A DNA stretch of 64,000 nucleotides from Ligustrum vulgare (GCA_963555705.1 OY743177.1:56316096-56380095); one strand, 5' to 3'. Positions 47,707 to 59,604 are shown, counted from the first letter of the stretch. Numbers and translations: made by a program. Notes: generated from the sequence alone by a model not told the origin.

Positions 47707-48707
47707 GAGAAAATATTTGTGGTTAAAAAATGATTTGAAGAATTGTGTAGTTTAAAAACATATTTTTTTAAATTTTCCAAACATAGGCAATTTTTTACAA
47801 AACAAATTTATATTTATTGTGCTTGATTTTTTGATTGAAAACTAAAAAAAAAAAAAAAATGTTAAATAAAATAATCAAATGCAAAAAAAATTATGTAAAT
47901 TTTTATTTTCAATGAAATTAACAATAATGCATAAAAATTATTAAAATATACAATCATTTGTTATTTAAATATATAAATTGGCATTTACTATCTAACTAAG
48001 TTTTTAATAATTTGGATTGATTGTCTTGATTTTCAAAATTTAATAATTATGGGAATTGAATATTAAAGTATTTTATTTATTTGTTGTTCTTAATATTATA
48101 TATCATATGTGTAATAGTTAGTATTAAAATTATGTTTTCACAGTCGTATTTTCTTTAATCTTTTTTTTTTTTTGATTTTTTTTTCTTTTTCTTCCTTTGA
48201 ATATTTGATGTAGATAAGCATGTGCTTGGTAAATTTCAAAAAATAATTTATAGACATTTTTATAAATCACAAGATTTCTCAAAAAGATCTGTTCATTAAA
48301 AATTTTGTGTTTAAAAATATGTTTTTTATGATTTCGAGATAAAATGTATGGTTGAGAAATTGAGAGAAAATATGTGTGGTTAAAAAATAATTTGAAAAAT
48401 TGTGTTATTTAAAAACATATTTTTTTATTTACCAAACTGAGATTAAAATTTTTACAATACACATTTATAATTATTGTGCTATATTTTTTGATTGAAAACT
48501 AAAAAAATTGTTAAATAAAATAATCAAATGCAGAAAATTATGTAAATTTTCATTTTCAATGAAGTTAACAATAATTCATAAAAATTATTGAAATATACGA
48601 TCATTTATTATTTAAATATATAAATTGACATTTACTATCTAAATAAGTTTTTAATAATTAGAATTGATTGTGTAGTTTTCCAAATTTTAATAATTATGGT
48701 AATAAAA

Positions 48708-48738
<31 letters not shown>

Positions 48739-50184
48739 AGCATTTTATTTATTTGTTGTTCTTATTTTAAATCATATATGTAATAGTTAGTATTAAAATT
48801 CTATTTTGATTATTATCATTTGTTATCTTTAATATCACAAATCATATTTTCTGAATTATATATAATATATATTATTATTGTAATTGGTGTTTCTAAATCA
48901 ATATTTTAATGCGGATTCGGAATTTGAAATAACAAAATCTGATTGAATTGGTGGAAAAAATTCCTCCAAACAGGGACTATAATAGAAACGTCTATTAAAA
49001 TATTATATATCTATTATATTATTAATAATTTTTCTGAAATAAAAATAATATTTCAACTAAGTATCATATCTAAATTATATAGTTAAAATACTATTTTTGT
49101 TTGTTGTTCTTAATATTATAGATCATATATATAGGTATCAATATTAAAATTATGTTTTGATTATTATCATTATTTTCAAATCATATTTTATGTATTATAT
49201 ATCTTATATATTATTATTGTGATTGGTTATTTTTTAATGAAGATTTTTTTTTAAAAAAAAGGTTAAATACGAGATGCAAATAACAGTCATTTATTATTTA
49301 AATATATAAATTGTCTTTTACTATTGAAAGGGGCTATTATAATTTGAAATAATGAGACCCATTATTTTAAATTTCGTGGTTTGTAATAGTAAGTTTTTGG
49401 AGAGTATGTAGTTTAATAGCAATGATTTTTTTTGCATTTAAATTGAGATTTTTAGTAATGACTGCCAAACAAGGACTTTAAAGGATATCAAACATACGCA
49501 AAATAATTGCGTTAAAAACATATATTTAGTTAAAGTAATTACATGAATATAAAAATTTGAGTAAACTTTCTATACAATATTACATCAAACATGAGATAAT
49601 TATTGGTTAAAAAATAATTAACATTATCATATTTACTTCTGTATAATTTAATTTGAATGTGATTTATAAATACTGTTTTCAACACAAGCGTGAATAAAAT
49701 TAATAAAATGATACTTAACAAAATAATAAAATTCAACTGTAAACAGAAAATTAAAATTGAATAAACAAAAATGAATTTAATTTAAATAAATAATTTTATT
49801 TTATTTTATTTTATAAAATGATTCTAATTTAATATAAAAATATTAAGATTTTTGTTCTATATTCTGTATTATTTTTAACTTTATGCGTACATCATTTTAT
49901 TTATAGAGTACGTGGTTGAAAATAAGTTTAAAAAAATGATGTTTTGAATAATGAGTACCATTAAATAATATTGTTATTTTTATATTTTGATTATGATTAC
50001 GAGATGCAAATAACGATCATTTATTAATTAAATATGTAAATTGACTTTTTCTATTTAAAGAAGCTATTATAATTTGAATTAGCTATATATATTGTTAATT
50101 TGTTAAATTTTAACAGTTATTGTAATATAATATTATTTTTCATATTTAATACAATATCGTGCATCTCACCGATGATAGGACTAG
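47707..50184 (+). mobile_element. Helitron-like repeat, right part and 3' end
   Basis: Continues the AT-rich family interrupted at 33379. Several copies of an internal unit are present (about 47720, 48360, 49240). It ends with GTGCATCTCAC, a spacer and ACTAGT (CTAG at 50181-50184). Two other ends in the window, at 55289 and 58739 on the minus strand, share GTGCATCGCAC plus ACTAGT. No Rep/helicase is seen, so it is non-autonomous. Confidence 0.55.
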
Positions 50185-50519
50185 TACACTAGTTAAAAGC
50201 ACGACTTTGAGAGTTCGCCTTGTGCGAGGCTTTATTCCAGATGTGAAAAATGTATAAACTTATCCTAAAAAATACAATTTTTTGAAGTTTGAATTCCGTA
50301 TACATTTCTAATTAGATTCTAGAATGAAGATGGGAAAATTGAGATTTGTGAAATACAAAAAAAAAAAAAAAAAATTGCATTTGATTGTTAGCAAAAGTTG
50401 GGGAACATAATATCCCCAGTTCCTTACTCCTCTCCTGCACCTCACTTGTCAACAAATTCCTACTCGTCACGTGATGGTTGAGTTGTTCATATTTTCCCAT
50501 AGTGGAAAACATTAATTTA

Positions 50520-51025
50520 CTCTTACGTTTAAAAACATTCTTTTTTCATGGAATTGAAAAAATTTCCACCAATTTTTCAACTTTTAATGTTTGAAATGCA
50601 AAAATTTCTTGGCAACTCCATTTCCTTCTTTTTTTCTTCACTCGCGCGCGTTCCTTCTATTTGAGGAATTGTTTTTCCCATCCATATACTAGAATTAATT
50701 TTCTAGGGAAAATGTTGAACAATTTTCATCACGTTTGATCATTTTTGTTGTTGTAAATTGATTTATTTTTCCAAAAAATTAACATTATTATTATCAAGTA
50801 CAAATGTATGTAAGAATTAATTTTTTTTATTAAAATAGCTAAATTTTGTTTTATTTGCCATGAAAAATAATGTCAATCAAACAACAAAAGTTGAAAAATT
50901 CCCCACTTTTTCTACCCAAAAAACTAAACTAATTAAACACATAAAACATCCAATTTACAGTAATTCAATTCCATGGATTTCATTTTCTTTCCACCCAAAT
51001 TCCACCATCGCTATCAAACGCAGCC
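50520..51025. mobile_element. Harbinger/Tourist-like element
   Basis: TTA on both sides (50517-50519, 51026-51028). The right end CTATCAAACGCAGCC matches the ends of the other members nearby; the left end is degenerate. The interior carries the family phrase ATGTCAATCAAACAACAAAA. Confidence 0.5.
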
Positions 51026-51028
51026 TTA

Positions 51029-51098
51029 GGTTGTGACGTTGTGTTTGAAATGTTTTTTAAAATGAAAATAGAAAATAAAATAAAAACAGAACGCCACC
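51029..51098. mobile_element. 70-bp internally deleted element related to 9705-10517
   Basis: The right end reversed is GGTGGCGTTCTGTTTTTATT, almost identical to the left end of the 9705-10517 element. The left end is GGTTGTGACGTTGTGTTTG. Only the two ends remain. Confidence 0.5.
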
Positions 51099-51620
51099 TA
51101 AGATTTTCCATGGAAAATAAACATGTTCCAACCAATTTCCCACTTTAGAGTATTTAATTACAAATCATTTCTAGGTAATTAACTTTCCACCAAATTCCTT
51201 CACGCGTGCGTATTCTCTCTTTTCGTGGAATTAGTTTTCTCTGGTAGCTAGTATGTTTTAATTTTCCAGTAAAATCTTTAATCATTTTCGTCATATTTGA
51301 TCATTTTTATTGTTGTTAATTAATTTATCTTTTGCCCAAAAATTAACATTATTATTATTATCAAATATAAATGTATGAAAAAAAAAATATATTTTTTAAT
51401 TAAAATAACTATAATTTGCATAATTTGCCATGAAAAATAATGTCAATCAAACAACAAAAACTGAAAAATTTCTCATTTTTTCCACCTAAAAAAATAACCC
51501 AATCAAACACATAAAACATCCAATTCCCAGAAATTTAATTCCCTGAAATCCAATTCTCTGAAATTCATTTTCTTTCCATCTAAATTCCACCATTGGCCAT
51601 TGCTATCAAACGCGGCCTTA

Positions 51621-51995
51621 AGGTGCGTTTGAAAGTCACATTTTACATGGAAAAGAAATGATTTCCTCCATTTTTTTTCCATCTTGTCATGTTTGATAGG
51701 TATAATGGCATGGAAATTATTTTCTTGGTTTTGATTGCACACACATGTAACATTATTATTATCAAGTACAAATGTGTAAAAAAATAATTTTTTTATTTAT
51801 TAAAATAGCTAAATTTTAGTTGATTTTTCATGAAAAATAATGTCAATCAAACAACAAAAGTTAGAAAATTCTCCATTTTTTTCACCCAAAAAATTAAATC
51901 AATCAAATACATTAAACTTCCAATTCTCAAGAATTCAATTCCTTGAAAATAATTTTCTTTCAACCCAAATTATACCATTGCTATCAAACGCAGTC
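51621..51995. mobile_element. Harbinger/Tourist-like element (375 bp)
   Basis: Flanked by TTA on both sides (51618-51620, 51996-51998). Inverted ends: AGGTGCGTTTGAAAG and, reversed, GACTGCGTTTGATAG. No transposase. A related end lies directly to its left (CTATCAAACGCGGCC up to 51617), so at least two copies sit head to tail. Confidence 0.75.
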
Positions 51996-52069
51996 TTAGC
52001 TTGTATTTTGTCTACTATGCCTTTAGTTCATGATATTTGATAGGGAGTGAATGTTGAGAATTGAAAAAT

Positions 52070-53162
52070 GGGTAAATATATTACCACCACAAAATTTATT
52101 TACTACACTATATTTTATTTATACCACAATTAAAATAAGTTTTTAATAATTACACCACAGTAAATTTATAATTACACTCCTAATACAATAAAAACTTTAT
52201 AAAAAATAAAAAAATAAAATGAAGCATTGTGGTGTACTCAACCCCTTCAATATTACTCATTCTTATCATCATTTTCTCGGATTCTGAATTTTGTGAAGGA
52301 CAAAATTCTTTAGTTAGGGACTCAAAAATTTCCCAACATTCCTCCTCATTTTCACGTCAATTTTCCCCATAACCAGCTACAAATCCACCATTTTCTCGTC
52401 AATTTCTATATTTCTTAAAATTGATTCCTTGCACCAGAAATTGAAATTCAAACCAAACAATTTTTTAGACTCTACTAAACTTGCCTATTGACCACCACAG
52501 ATTGTGCACCGTAAGTGCCCAGCGTTAAGGCCATCTTACAAAGGAGCAAACATGGGTCATCTCTGACGAGGGATCAGCATCAGGCTGCAATTAGAGTTTA
52601 AAGTAATATCTTTACTTAATCAGTTGGCATTTAATTTCAATTTTGGATTTAGGTTGAGTTGAATGATTTGGAGGAAGAGCAGAAGATTACAAAAGTAAGA
52701 ATTTTTGAGAAACTATGAGTGCTTTCCCCAAATAATTCTATGAGGCTTTCTCCAATTTTGGGTTTGGATTGAGTAAATTTTCAGATGTTTCAAAGAATTT
52801 GAATGGACGATGTATCATTCTTCTCCGAGACATAACATCTTTCTATTCCAATTTTCTCTATTGGGATCATTAGTAATCTATTGGGGACTGTTGTAAGAAA
52901 AGCTATTGGGAATCATTAATAAGAAAAGATAATGGAGATAATCAATAATTTGGAAAGAATAGAAGAGTAATAATCTGCAAAGAGTAGAAGACTATTTGAG
53001 AAGGGAATAAAATAATTTGAGAGATTGTGGTGTAAGTAAATATTAGTTAGAGAAAATTACGATGTTATTTTTGTAATTTTATTTATGATTGTTTTGTAAA
53101 CGAAAAAAACACTTAAAATTATGGTGTAAAAAGTAATTACTGTGGTGGCAATATAGTCAACC
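52070..53162. mobile_element. Mutator-like non-autonomous element
   Basis: A perfect 9-bp duplication TTGAAAAAT (52061-52069, 53163-53171) flanks 1093 bp. The 22-bp ends are inverted repeats with four mismatches: GGGTAAATATATTACCACC and, reversed, GGTTGACTATATTGCCACC. A 9-bp duplication is the Mutator hallmark. The interior (about 52250-53030) is less AT-rich than the ends and could be a captured host fragment, but I cannot identify it. Confidence 0.8.
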
Positions 53163-53258
53163 TTGAAAAATAGTCTTCAAGCAAAGAATACCAATGTCCT
53201 TATGTTGTCGTATTTATTAAAACGAACAATGTAATCCTTGACAATCATTTTACATTTA

Positions 53259-53476
53259 AACTATGTTTGATATGTTAAATTTTCCATGGAAAATGTTAAA
53301 TCAAAGAAAATATTTTCTATGTTTCTTGTTTGATTAACAAATTTTCCATAGAAAATATTTTCTAGGTACAAGTTTCTGATGCATGTTTTGCTCAATTTCA
53401 TGTCAAATATTTTCTTTACAATGAGGTGAGAAAATAAAAATGTCTTTTCCTTTTCCATCTTTTATCAAACACACCC
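53259..53476. mobile_element. Short Tourist-like element
   Basis: Ends ACTATGTTTGATATG and, reversed, GGGTGTGTTTGATAAAAG, followed by TTA (53477-53479). The interior is built of TTTTCCATGGAAAAT-type phrases. Confidence 0.6.
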
Positions 53477-53479
53477 TTA

Positions 53480-53970
53480 GAGTATGTTTGACAGGTCAAA
53501 ACTTTCTATGGAAAAAGAAAACATTTTCTACTTGTAACATTTTGTAGTGTTTGACAACAAATTTTAGCATGAAAATTATTTTCCACACAATGTCATCCAC
53601 GCGCCATTTTGTGCGAAAAGCTGGAAAATATTTGTTTTAGTTTTAGTAGGGAAAGTATCTAGCAGGTAAGTTGGAAAATGGTTTTGCGTCACCTTTGATC
53701 AATTTTATTGTTGCTAATTTACTTTTTTCAAAAAATAACATTATCATTATCAAGTACAGATGTCTTGAAAAAGTAAAAAAAAAAAAAAAAAATTATGAAA
53801 ATAGCTAAATTTTACTTTATTTTCCATGAAAAATAATGTTAATCAAACAACGTAACTTCGAAAGTTTCCAACTTTTTCTACCTAGAAAATTAAACCAATC
53901 AAACACTTTCAATTGATTTTTCATGAAAATAATTTCTTTTCACCCATTTTCCACTCTATTAAACACACCC
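53480..53970. mobile_element. Tourist-like element (491 bp)
   Basis: Begins GAGTATGTTTGACAGG directly after TTA and ends CTATTAAACACACCC followed by TTG. It shares the interior phrase CATGAAAAATAATG with the 50-52 kb members. Confidence 0.65.
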
Positions 53971-54249
53971 TTGCACATTAACGTATCCTTATATGTATAA
54001 AATAAGGATTAATTAGACTCTACACAAGTTCCTTCAATCATTCTTAGTTAAATACATTATTTAGAAACTATTTAGAAAAATACCGAATTCTATGAGAGAC
54101 AGTGTATTATTTGATTGACCTCATTAATTATGAAACCATTATTTAGGGATGTAGTTACCATTTATTTAGGAAATTAAATTAAGGGTGTAATTACATTTGA
54201 AATCAACTAATAATATGAAAATTACAATTATTCAATTATTAGTTTAATA

Positions 54250-54870
54250 ATATGGGAAGTCATTATCTAGATCGGACGTGATATTACGAGCTATGTAATT
54301 TAATTAAAACCACATGCAATTTAACATACCTCGAACTTGGAGTTACATGGAATGTAATATTACGAACAACCCAGCACTTGCACTATAAATTACATCTGCT
54401 GTAATATTACATTTAGTGATACTACATAACACTCTATAGATTCATGAGGCAAAATTACATGCACAGTAGCCTTTCAATAAGTTTAATTTCACTTTATCTA
54501 ATATTACAAGCTCTGTAATGTAATGAAAACATCGTCATTTTGTGATGTTAGATACATTGTAATGACAACATGTATTACAGTACATTAAATGACGTGTAAT
54601 ATTAGTAGTAACAATGTAATATTACATAAAAATGGTAGGATTAATCAGTACACAAATATAGAAGGTGCTTAATTTATGCCAAGAAAGGAAACGAGTGGCT
54701 AAATTTCTGGATATTTGAAATTGCCTAATTTAATTAGATAAATAATTGGTAACTTCCCTAAATAAAAAGATTTATGGTTAATCTTGTCAATCAAACATTA
54801 AATTTTCTCTCTTCAAAATTCGATATTTTTTTAAAGTTATAACAAGAAATTCAGTAATATTACGAATAGT
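54250..54870. repeat. Cluster of TAATATTAC palindromes
   Basis: TAATATTAC occurs at 54355, 54402, 54499, 54617 and 54855, most preceded by G to give the palindrome GTAATATTAC, with several near-copies between. No reading frame is present. Confidence 0.7.
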
Positions 54871-54977
54871 TTGAAAATCAGGTATTTTTTAATTACAGTA
54901 CATTACATCTAGGTATGCATGTAATTTTCCCATAAATTAATATCTAAATTAGCAAACAATAAAAAATTAATAAAGGT

Positions 54978-55085
54978 TGTCCCAAGTGGTTAGCCACCCT
55001 TATCAAGACTTGTTCCTGGGTTCGAGTCTCCCTCCCATCTCTAAGTTCCCAAATTTGTATAAAAAATATATATAAATAAATAAAT
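54978..55085 (+). mobile_element. tRNA-derived SINE
   Basis: A box-A-like AGTGGTTAGCC (54984-54994) and a box-B-like GGTTCGAGTCTCC (55018-55030) have the spacing of an RNA polymerase III promoter. The tail is TAAATAAATAAAT. The flanks are a 15-bp duplication AAATTAAYAAAGGTT (54963-54977, 55086-55100) with one mismatch, as expected for LINE-mediated insertion. Confidence 0.85.
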
Positions 55086-55158
55086 AAATTAACAAAGGTT
55101 ATCTTCTACCTCCCCACTTCCAGGTGCCATCGTCAAAACAAACCACCAATACACATCA

Positions 55159-55288
55159 GGGCCGGACCTTCCTAGAGGCCCATGAGGCCACGCCTCAGGG
55201 CCCACGAGCCTATATTTTCGAGGCCCTTTTTTTTGGATTTTCAGCCTAAAATAGTCCCAACCCAATCCACTGAAAAATTGGACGATAA
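55159..55288 (+). mobile_element. hAT-like element end, truncated
   Basis: CAGGGCCGGACCTTCC is a typical hAT terminus, followed by GC-rich GAGGCC phrases. No other end or 8-bp duplication was found; it runs into the Helitron end at 55289. Confidence 0.4.
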
Positions 55289-56165
55289 CTAGTATTTACC
55301 CCGTGCGATGCACAGGAGTTACTTTCTATAATATCTATTTCGATAAGCATTCGTAAAATTTTAATGCTTTTAATCAGCACAAATATAAAATTCATAAAAA
55401 TAATAATATTCTATTACAATAATTATTAAAATTTAGAAAAAAACATAATTAACCTAAATTATTAAAAACTTATATGGATAGTAAATGTCAACTTATATAT
55501 TTAAATAATAAATGATCGTGAATTTCAATAATTTATTCGTTACTGTTAAGTTCATTGAAAATGCGTTATTTACAAAATCAAGTAGTTAAATATTAAAATA
55601 ATAATTATGAAATTCTCCAATTATCATGATTTGACAATTGGACAATGTAACAGATCAAAAAATTATATACAAAATTTTATATCATATAATCTTTACACAA
55701 TTATTAAAACTAAGAATGATAAAAAAATATTAGCATCCGCTCAGTAATTTTGTCTATAAATTTATTTACAAACAATACAATTCTCATCCACTTTTTAACT
55801 ATACACATTTTTCGAATAACTTTTCAATCACGCGTCTCTTTTCAATCACGCATCTCGGAATCGAAACAACAATATTTTTATTTATAAACAAAACATAGCT
55901 TTAGAACGGAAGTTTACGTATTTTCTATAAATTTATTTATAAATAACACATTTTTCATCATGTTTATTTGCACGGATTTAAATACAACATTAATTCGAAT
56001 GAAAATTACATTAATCAATACAAATTTAAATACGACATTAATCAACAAAAAATTTTATTTTATTTTATTTTATTTTATTTCCAAAAATTATAAGTACATT
56101 TTGACGAAAAAAATATATTTAATACTTCTCTCTCCTCTCTACTCATGTATTCTATATATATATTG
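55289..56165 (-). mobile_element. Helitron-like element A, 3' end at 55289
   Basis: The minus-strand 3' end is GTGCATCGCACGG, a spacer and ACTAGT, with CTAG next to a host A. The sequence inside matches, in reverse, the family unit of 47-50 kb (CGATCATTTATTATTTAAAT). The right limit is estimated. Confidence 0.6.
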
Positions 56166-56421
56166 ACGTGGGATACAATAGAAATAGCCTTTTGTGATAA
56201 TAGCCAAAAATTTTATCTATTCATTAGAATAGCCTTAGACATTAGGAACTATCAATTTTACCCTTAATTATCATATATCAACTTAGCCTATTAGAATTAA
56301 GAAAAGTTACAAATTAGTCCTTAAAACTTTACATTTATATACTTTTAATTAATTTTATTTAAATGATTTTATTTGATTTTTGTTCGCTCATAATAGCAAC
56401 CCCTCAATTGGTATCAGAGCC

Positions 56422-56763
56422 ATGGCAGATCTAAAAGATAAATATTATATGACAAAAAATAAAAATAAAAATATAATAAATACATCAAGATTTATAATTA
56501 TGCATACATCAATACTACCCGATAATTATAAAATAGAAATATTGAGAACTTTAAAAGACTTAGATAAAGATATAAGAAGAGAAATATATGATCTAATAAA
56601 TTTCGATATAATAAAAGAAGATTTTATCATAAACGAAATATTAGATTTAATCCACAAAGACATACTAGTAGAATTAAATAAAGATTATAGGAATTCAATA
56701 ATAGAACAAAGAGAAAATCTATTAGATCAAATAATAGAAGAAAGAAATATAAAAAGAAAATGA
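56422..56763 (+). CDS. Pararetrovirus-like ORF 1 (113 codons)
   Basis: The ATG directly follows the primer site. The protein is charged and helical, rich in Lys, Asp and Ile, with no recognised domain. Its stop TGA overlaps the next ATG (ATGA, 56760-56763). The small first ORF and overlap suit a badnavirus- or tungrovirus-like layout. Intact here, function unknown. Confidence 0.45.
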   Translation: MADLKDKYYMTKNKNKNIINTSRFIIMHTSILPDNYKIEILRTLKDLDKDIRREIYDLINFDIIKEDFIINEILDLIHKDILVELNKDYRNSIIEQRENLLDQIIEERNIKRK

Positions 56764-57032
56764 TTTCTAAGATTAAAATACATTTTAATACAATTCTAAG
56801 TCAATTACCTAATATACTTATGATCATAAATAACAATGAAAAAATCAATATGAAAAAATATGATATAACCGGAGAAATAAAAAACTATATAAAATATTAT
56901 ATAGCACAACAAAGAAAAACAATGTTAAGATCAATTGAAGAATTTTGTGAATATAATATAATGATATGTAAAGAAGTAAAATATGATACTGAACTAAGAT
57001 TAGAAGTTGAACATACTAGAGGAAGAATTTAA
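56760..57032 (+). CDS. Pararetrovirus-like ORF 2 (90 codons)
   Basis: Starts at the ATGA overlap with the frame before it and ends in TAATG, overlapping the following ATG. It is basic and helical with no recognised domain. The stop-start coupling on both sides argues that these frames once formed a translational relay. Confidence 0.4.
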   Translation: MISKIKIHFNTILSQLPNILMIINNNEKINMKKYDITGEIKNYIKYYIAQQRKTMLRSIEEFCEYNIMICKEVKYDTELRLEVEHTRGRI

Positions 57033-57543
57033 TGACCGAATTTCTAGAAATAAAATTTGAAAAACAAATAATAGAAAATATTAATCTACTAGTAGGATCT
57101 TACTAAATAAAAGGAGCTAATACAACTATATTTCAACCATTAAGCTCATGGGGAGAATTCGATGGATTTCTTAATATGCAATTAAATTGGATAAGTGCCT
57201 TTTTATGGAAAACATATAAAAACATAAATTTACAAGATAAATTAGCTATTGAAGAATTACAACAATTAAATATACAGGATATGAATATCAAAGAAAAATT
57301 ACACAATATTCAAAATAAACTAACAATACAATTAAAAGAATTAAAAGAAATGATATGAGAAGTTAAAAATATAGATGAAGAAATCTTAAAAGAATTCCAA
57401 AGAAAATCAGGAGAACTAATTAATCAAGATAAAATTGAAATAATTATAGAAAAAATAGATAAGTTAAATGAGAAAATAAGAAAGAATGAAAATGAAAGAA
57501 TCATATCAATAGAAGAAATAATCAAAAAATTAGATAAAAAATA
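57032..57543 (+). pseudogene. Pararetrovirus-like coiled-coil frame, interrupted
   Basis: The ATG overlaps the preceding TAA. Stops near 57104 and 57356 interrupt an otherwise continuous frame rich in Lys, Glu, Leu and Ile with heptad-like spacing, as in virion-associated proteins of pararetroviruses. It ends near 57543. Confidence 0.4.
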
Positions 57544-57959
57544 GATGATATGTATGACAGACTATTTAAGGTATAAAAAACTCAAACCATTAAACCAAGA
57601 GCATAAAATGTCGATAAGTGAATATATTGAAGATCTAAAAATATTAATAAAATCATTAATAAGTGACGTTGAAGAAGTAAAAAAATGAATTAAAAGAGTG
57701 ATAAATGATATAAATATACTAAAACTAGAGATTAGAGAATTCAAAGAAAATAATTAAAGTAAAGATAAGAAAATAGACAAAAAACTCATAGAGAAAGAAA
57801 TACTTAGAATAGGAAAGAAATTAACACTTTGAACAAGAAAAAATTATAATAGAAGTAGGAAATATGGATGATGAATTTCGAAAAAACATATTACCAAAAA
57901 TACTAGAAGAGAAATTAGAATTGCAAAAATCCATAGAAAAACTTTAGGAAAATTAAAAG

Positions 57960-58680
57960 TTGAAGAAAAAATTGAAGAACAAGATAAAAATGAATGAAAA
58001 ATTAGATTTGCTTATAGAAAATTTTGACGAATTAAGCCTAGAAAATTTTAATAAATACCAAGTTTTAATGAATACTGGAGGAGCACCTAGCCTAGCTCCA
58101 ATAGGAACTTTCAAACAAGAAATACCAGATTCAGATAAAAGTTATGCACCTTTATATAGTAAACCATACCGACAATATTATGATGGAATCAGAGATAAAC
58201 AACCACTTAAAGGGAATAAATATAGAGATAGATTTGAACCAAATAATAATTATGATAAACCTATGGAGGAACAAAATTAGATTTGGATTGTAAAATAGAT
58301 ACCAAAAAAGCCTTATTAACTTGGGCAGATTCAATGATATTGTTCTTTTTTATACAATAAAGATGACACATGGGAAAATACTGAAAGAATGATAAATTTT
58401 TTTAGTAGCATCATTTGAAAGACATGTTAGAAATTGGTGGGAAGGAATAAGTAGTGATACAAAAGCATTAATAAGAAGAAATATACAAACGGAACTAATA
58501 AAATCAAATAGAAAAGGTATAGAAAAGTTAGTAGATTATATTGCAGATGAATATTTAGGAGAAAATTTGATAGGTAATGCTGAAATGGAATCAATTAGAG
58601 AAAAGGATAATGTAAGAATGTTATTAATAAATTTAACAATGTGTGATATGTGTAAAATCAAATAATACACTTGTGAATTT
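57960..58680 (+). pseudogene. Pararetrovirus-like capsid region, broken
   Basis: A 106-codon frame (57960-58280) is followed, after stops and frame changes, by a region with WWEG near 58437 and a cysteine-containing phrase ending CEFKEYYY near 58690. These recall the capsid region of caulimovirids. It stops where the Helitron begins. Confidence 0.45.
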
Positions 58681-58738
58681 AAAGAATACTACTATGTCCA
58701 ATTCTATAGTAATGAAAATCAAAAAGTATATAGAGATA

Positions 58739-59530
58739 CTAGTTTGTGCACGTGCGATGCACGTGAGATTTTTATAAATATGTATTTTATAGAGTTAACA
58801 ATTTATTTAATATTTAATTCAACAATATTGAAATAAACATGTCAAAAAAATGGAAGAAACTTATATTGAGTTAATGTAATACATGATGCCATAATTAAAC
58901 AGAATTCTGAAAATAACAAATAAAATTGAAATATAGTACTATAAACATTTAGAACGTAATAGTCTAACATCAAAACAAAAAGTTAATAACTTTGTTTAAA
59001 TAAAAAAAGTTTTATTACTAAATAAGCAGTTGAAAATAATAATTAAGAAGAAAATATTAGGATATTTAGGAATTAGATTTCCATCTGTATATGCCTGAAT
59101 GTCTACGTATTGCTCATGGCACGAAAGTTGCTCAACATATTGGTAGTCTTGCCACTCTACCTGAAAACCATCAACTAATGCTCGTGCTTGCAAGAATCGT
59201 ATCCATTCTGAACATGAAAAAATAAACACCAAGAAAACAATTAATAATGGAGAAGTCGACATAAAAGGAAAAGAAATTATTAGTCAAGCATCAGTTGCTA
59301 TTGGGATTGTCTTGAAAATGGAGAACTTAACGTGAAAGGAAAACAAATTAACTCTATGTTCGGTAGCTGGGTTAAAACCTCAATTTAAACTACACAATTT
59401 CTCAAACTATTTTTTAACTACACACATTTCCTCCCTCTCCAATTTTTAGCCACGCATTTTATCTAAAAAACTCAAATAAATCATTTTAAACTACAAAGAG
59501 TAGCCGCCGGACCGTGCCTAATAGTCAAAC
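58739..59530 (-). mobile_element. Helitron-like element B, 3' end at 58739
   Basis: The minus-strand 3' end has CACGTGCATCGCACGTG as a hairpin, then a spacer and ACTAGT (CTAG 58739-58742). Bases 59385-59520 match the family unit. The true 5' end is unknown, so the element could be much longer and include the exon-like pieces to the right. Confidence 0.55.
59161..59207 (-). pseudogene. Exon-like fragment, unknown gene
   Basis: A 47-nt open segment (EWIRFLQARALVDGFQ) sits between an upstream CATGTTCAG acceptor and a downstream CAG|GTAGAG donor on the minus strand. The family is not recognised. Probably a captured or decayed gene piece. Confidence 0.35.
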
Positions 59531-59604
59531 ATGTTATCATCTAATGCATACCTCCAATATTACATATCATTAAACCTTAAGCCAAAAGAGATATGCAAAG
59601 AAAG

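Larger units (their letters stand above)
56170..58738 (+). mobile_element. Probable endogenous pararetrovirus (caulimovirid) segment
   Basis: An extremely AT-rich coding segment starts with an initiator-Met primer site (TGGTATCAGAGC, 56409-56420) immediately before an ATG. Several small Lys/Glu/Ile-rich frames follow, with stop-start overlaps as in pararetroviruses translated from one RNA. A later region has capsid-like features. No reverse transcriptase, movement protein or second terminal repeat is present; the segment is cut off by the Helitron end at 58739. Many stops show it is an old, inactive copy. A copia element is the main alternative, because it can share the primer site. Confidence 0.5.

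Noticed and set aside
54355..54863. Geminivirus origin of replication
   Set aside because: TAATATTAC is present, but without a GC-rich stem, iterons or a Rep frame; AT-rich palindromes are a simpler explanation.
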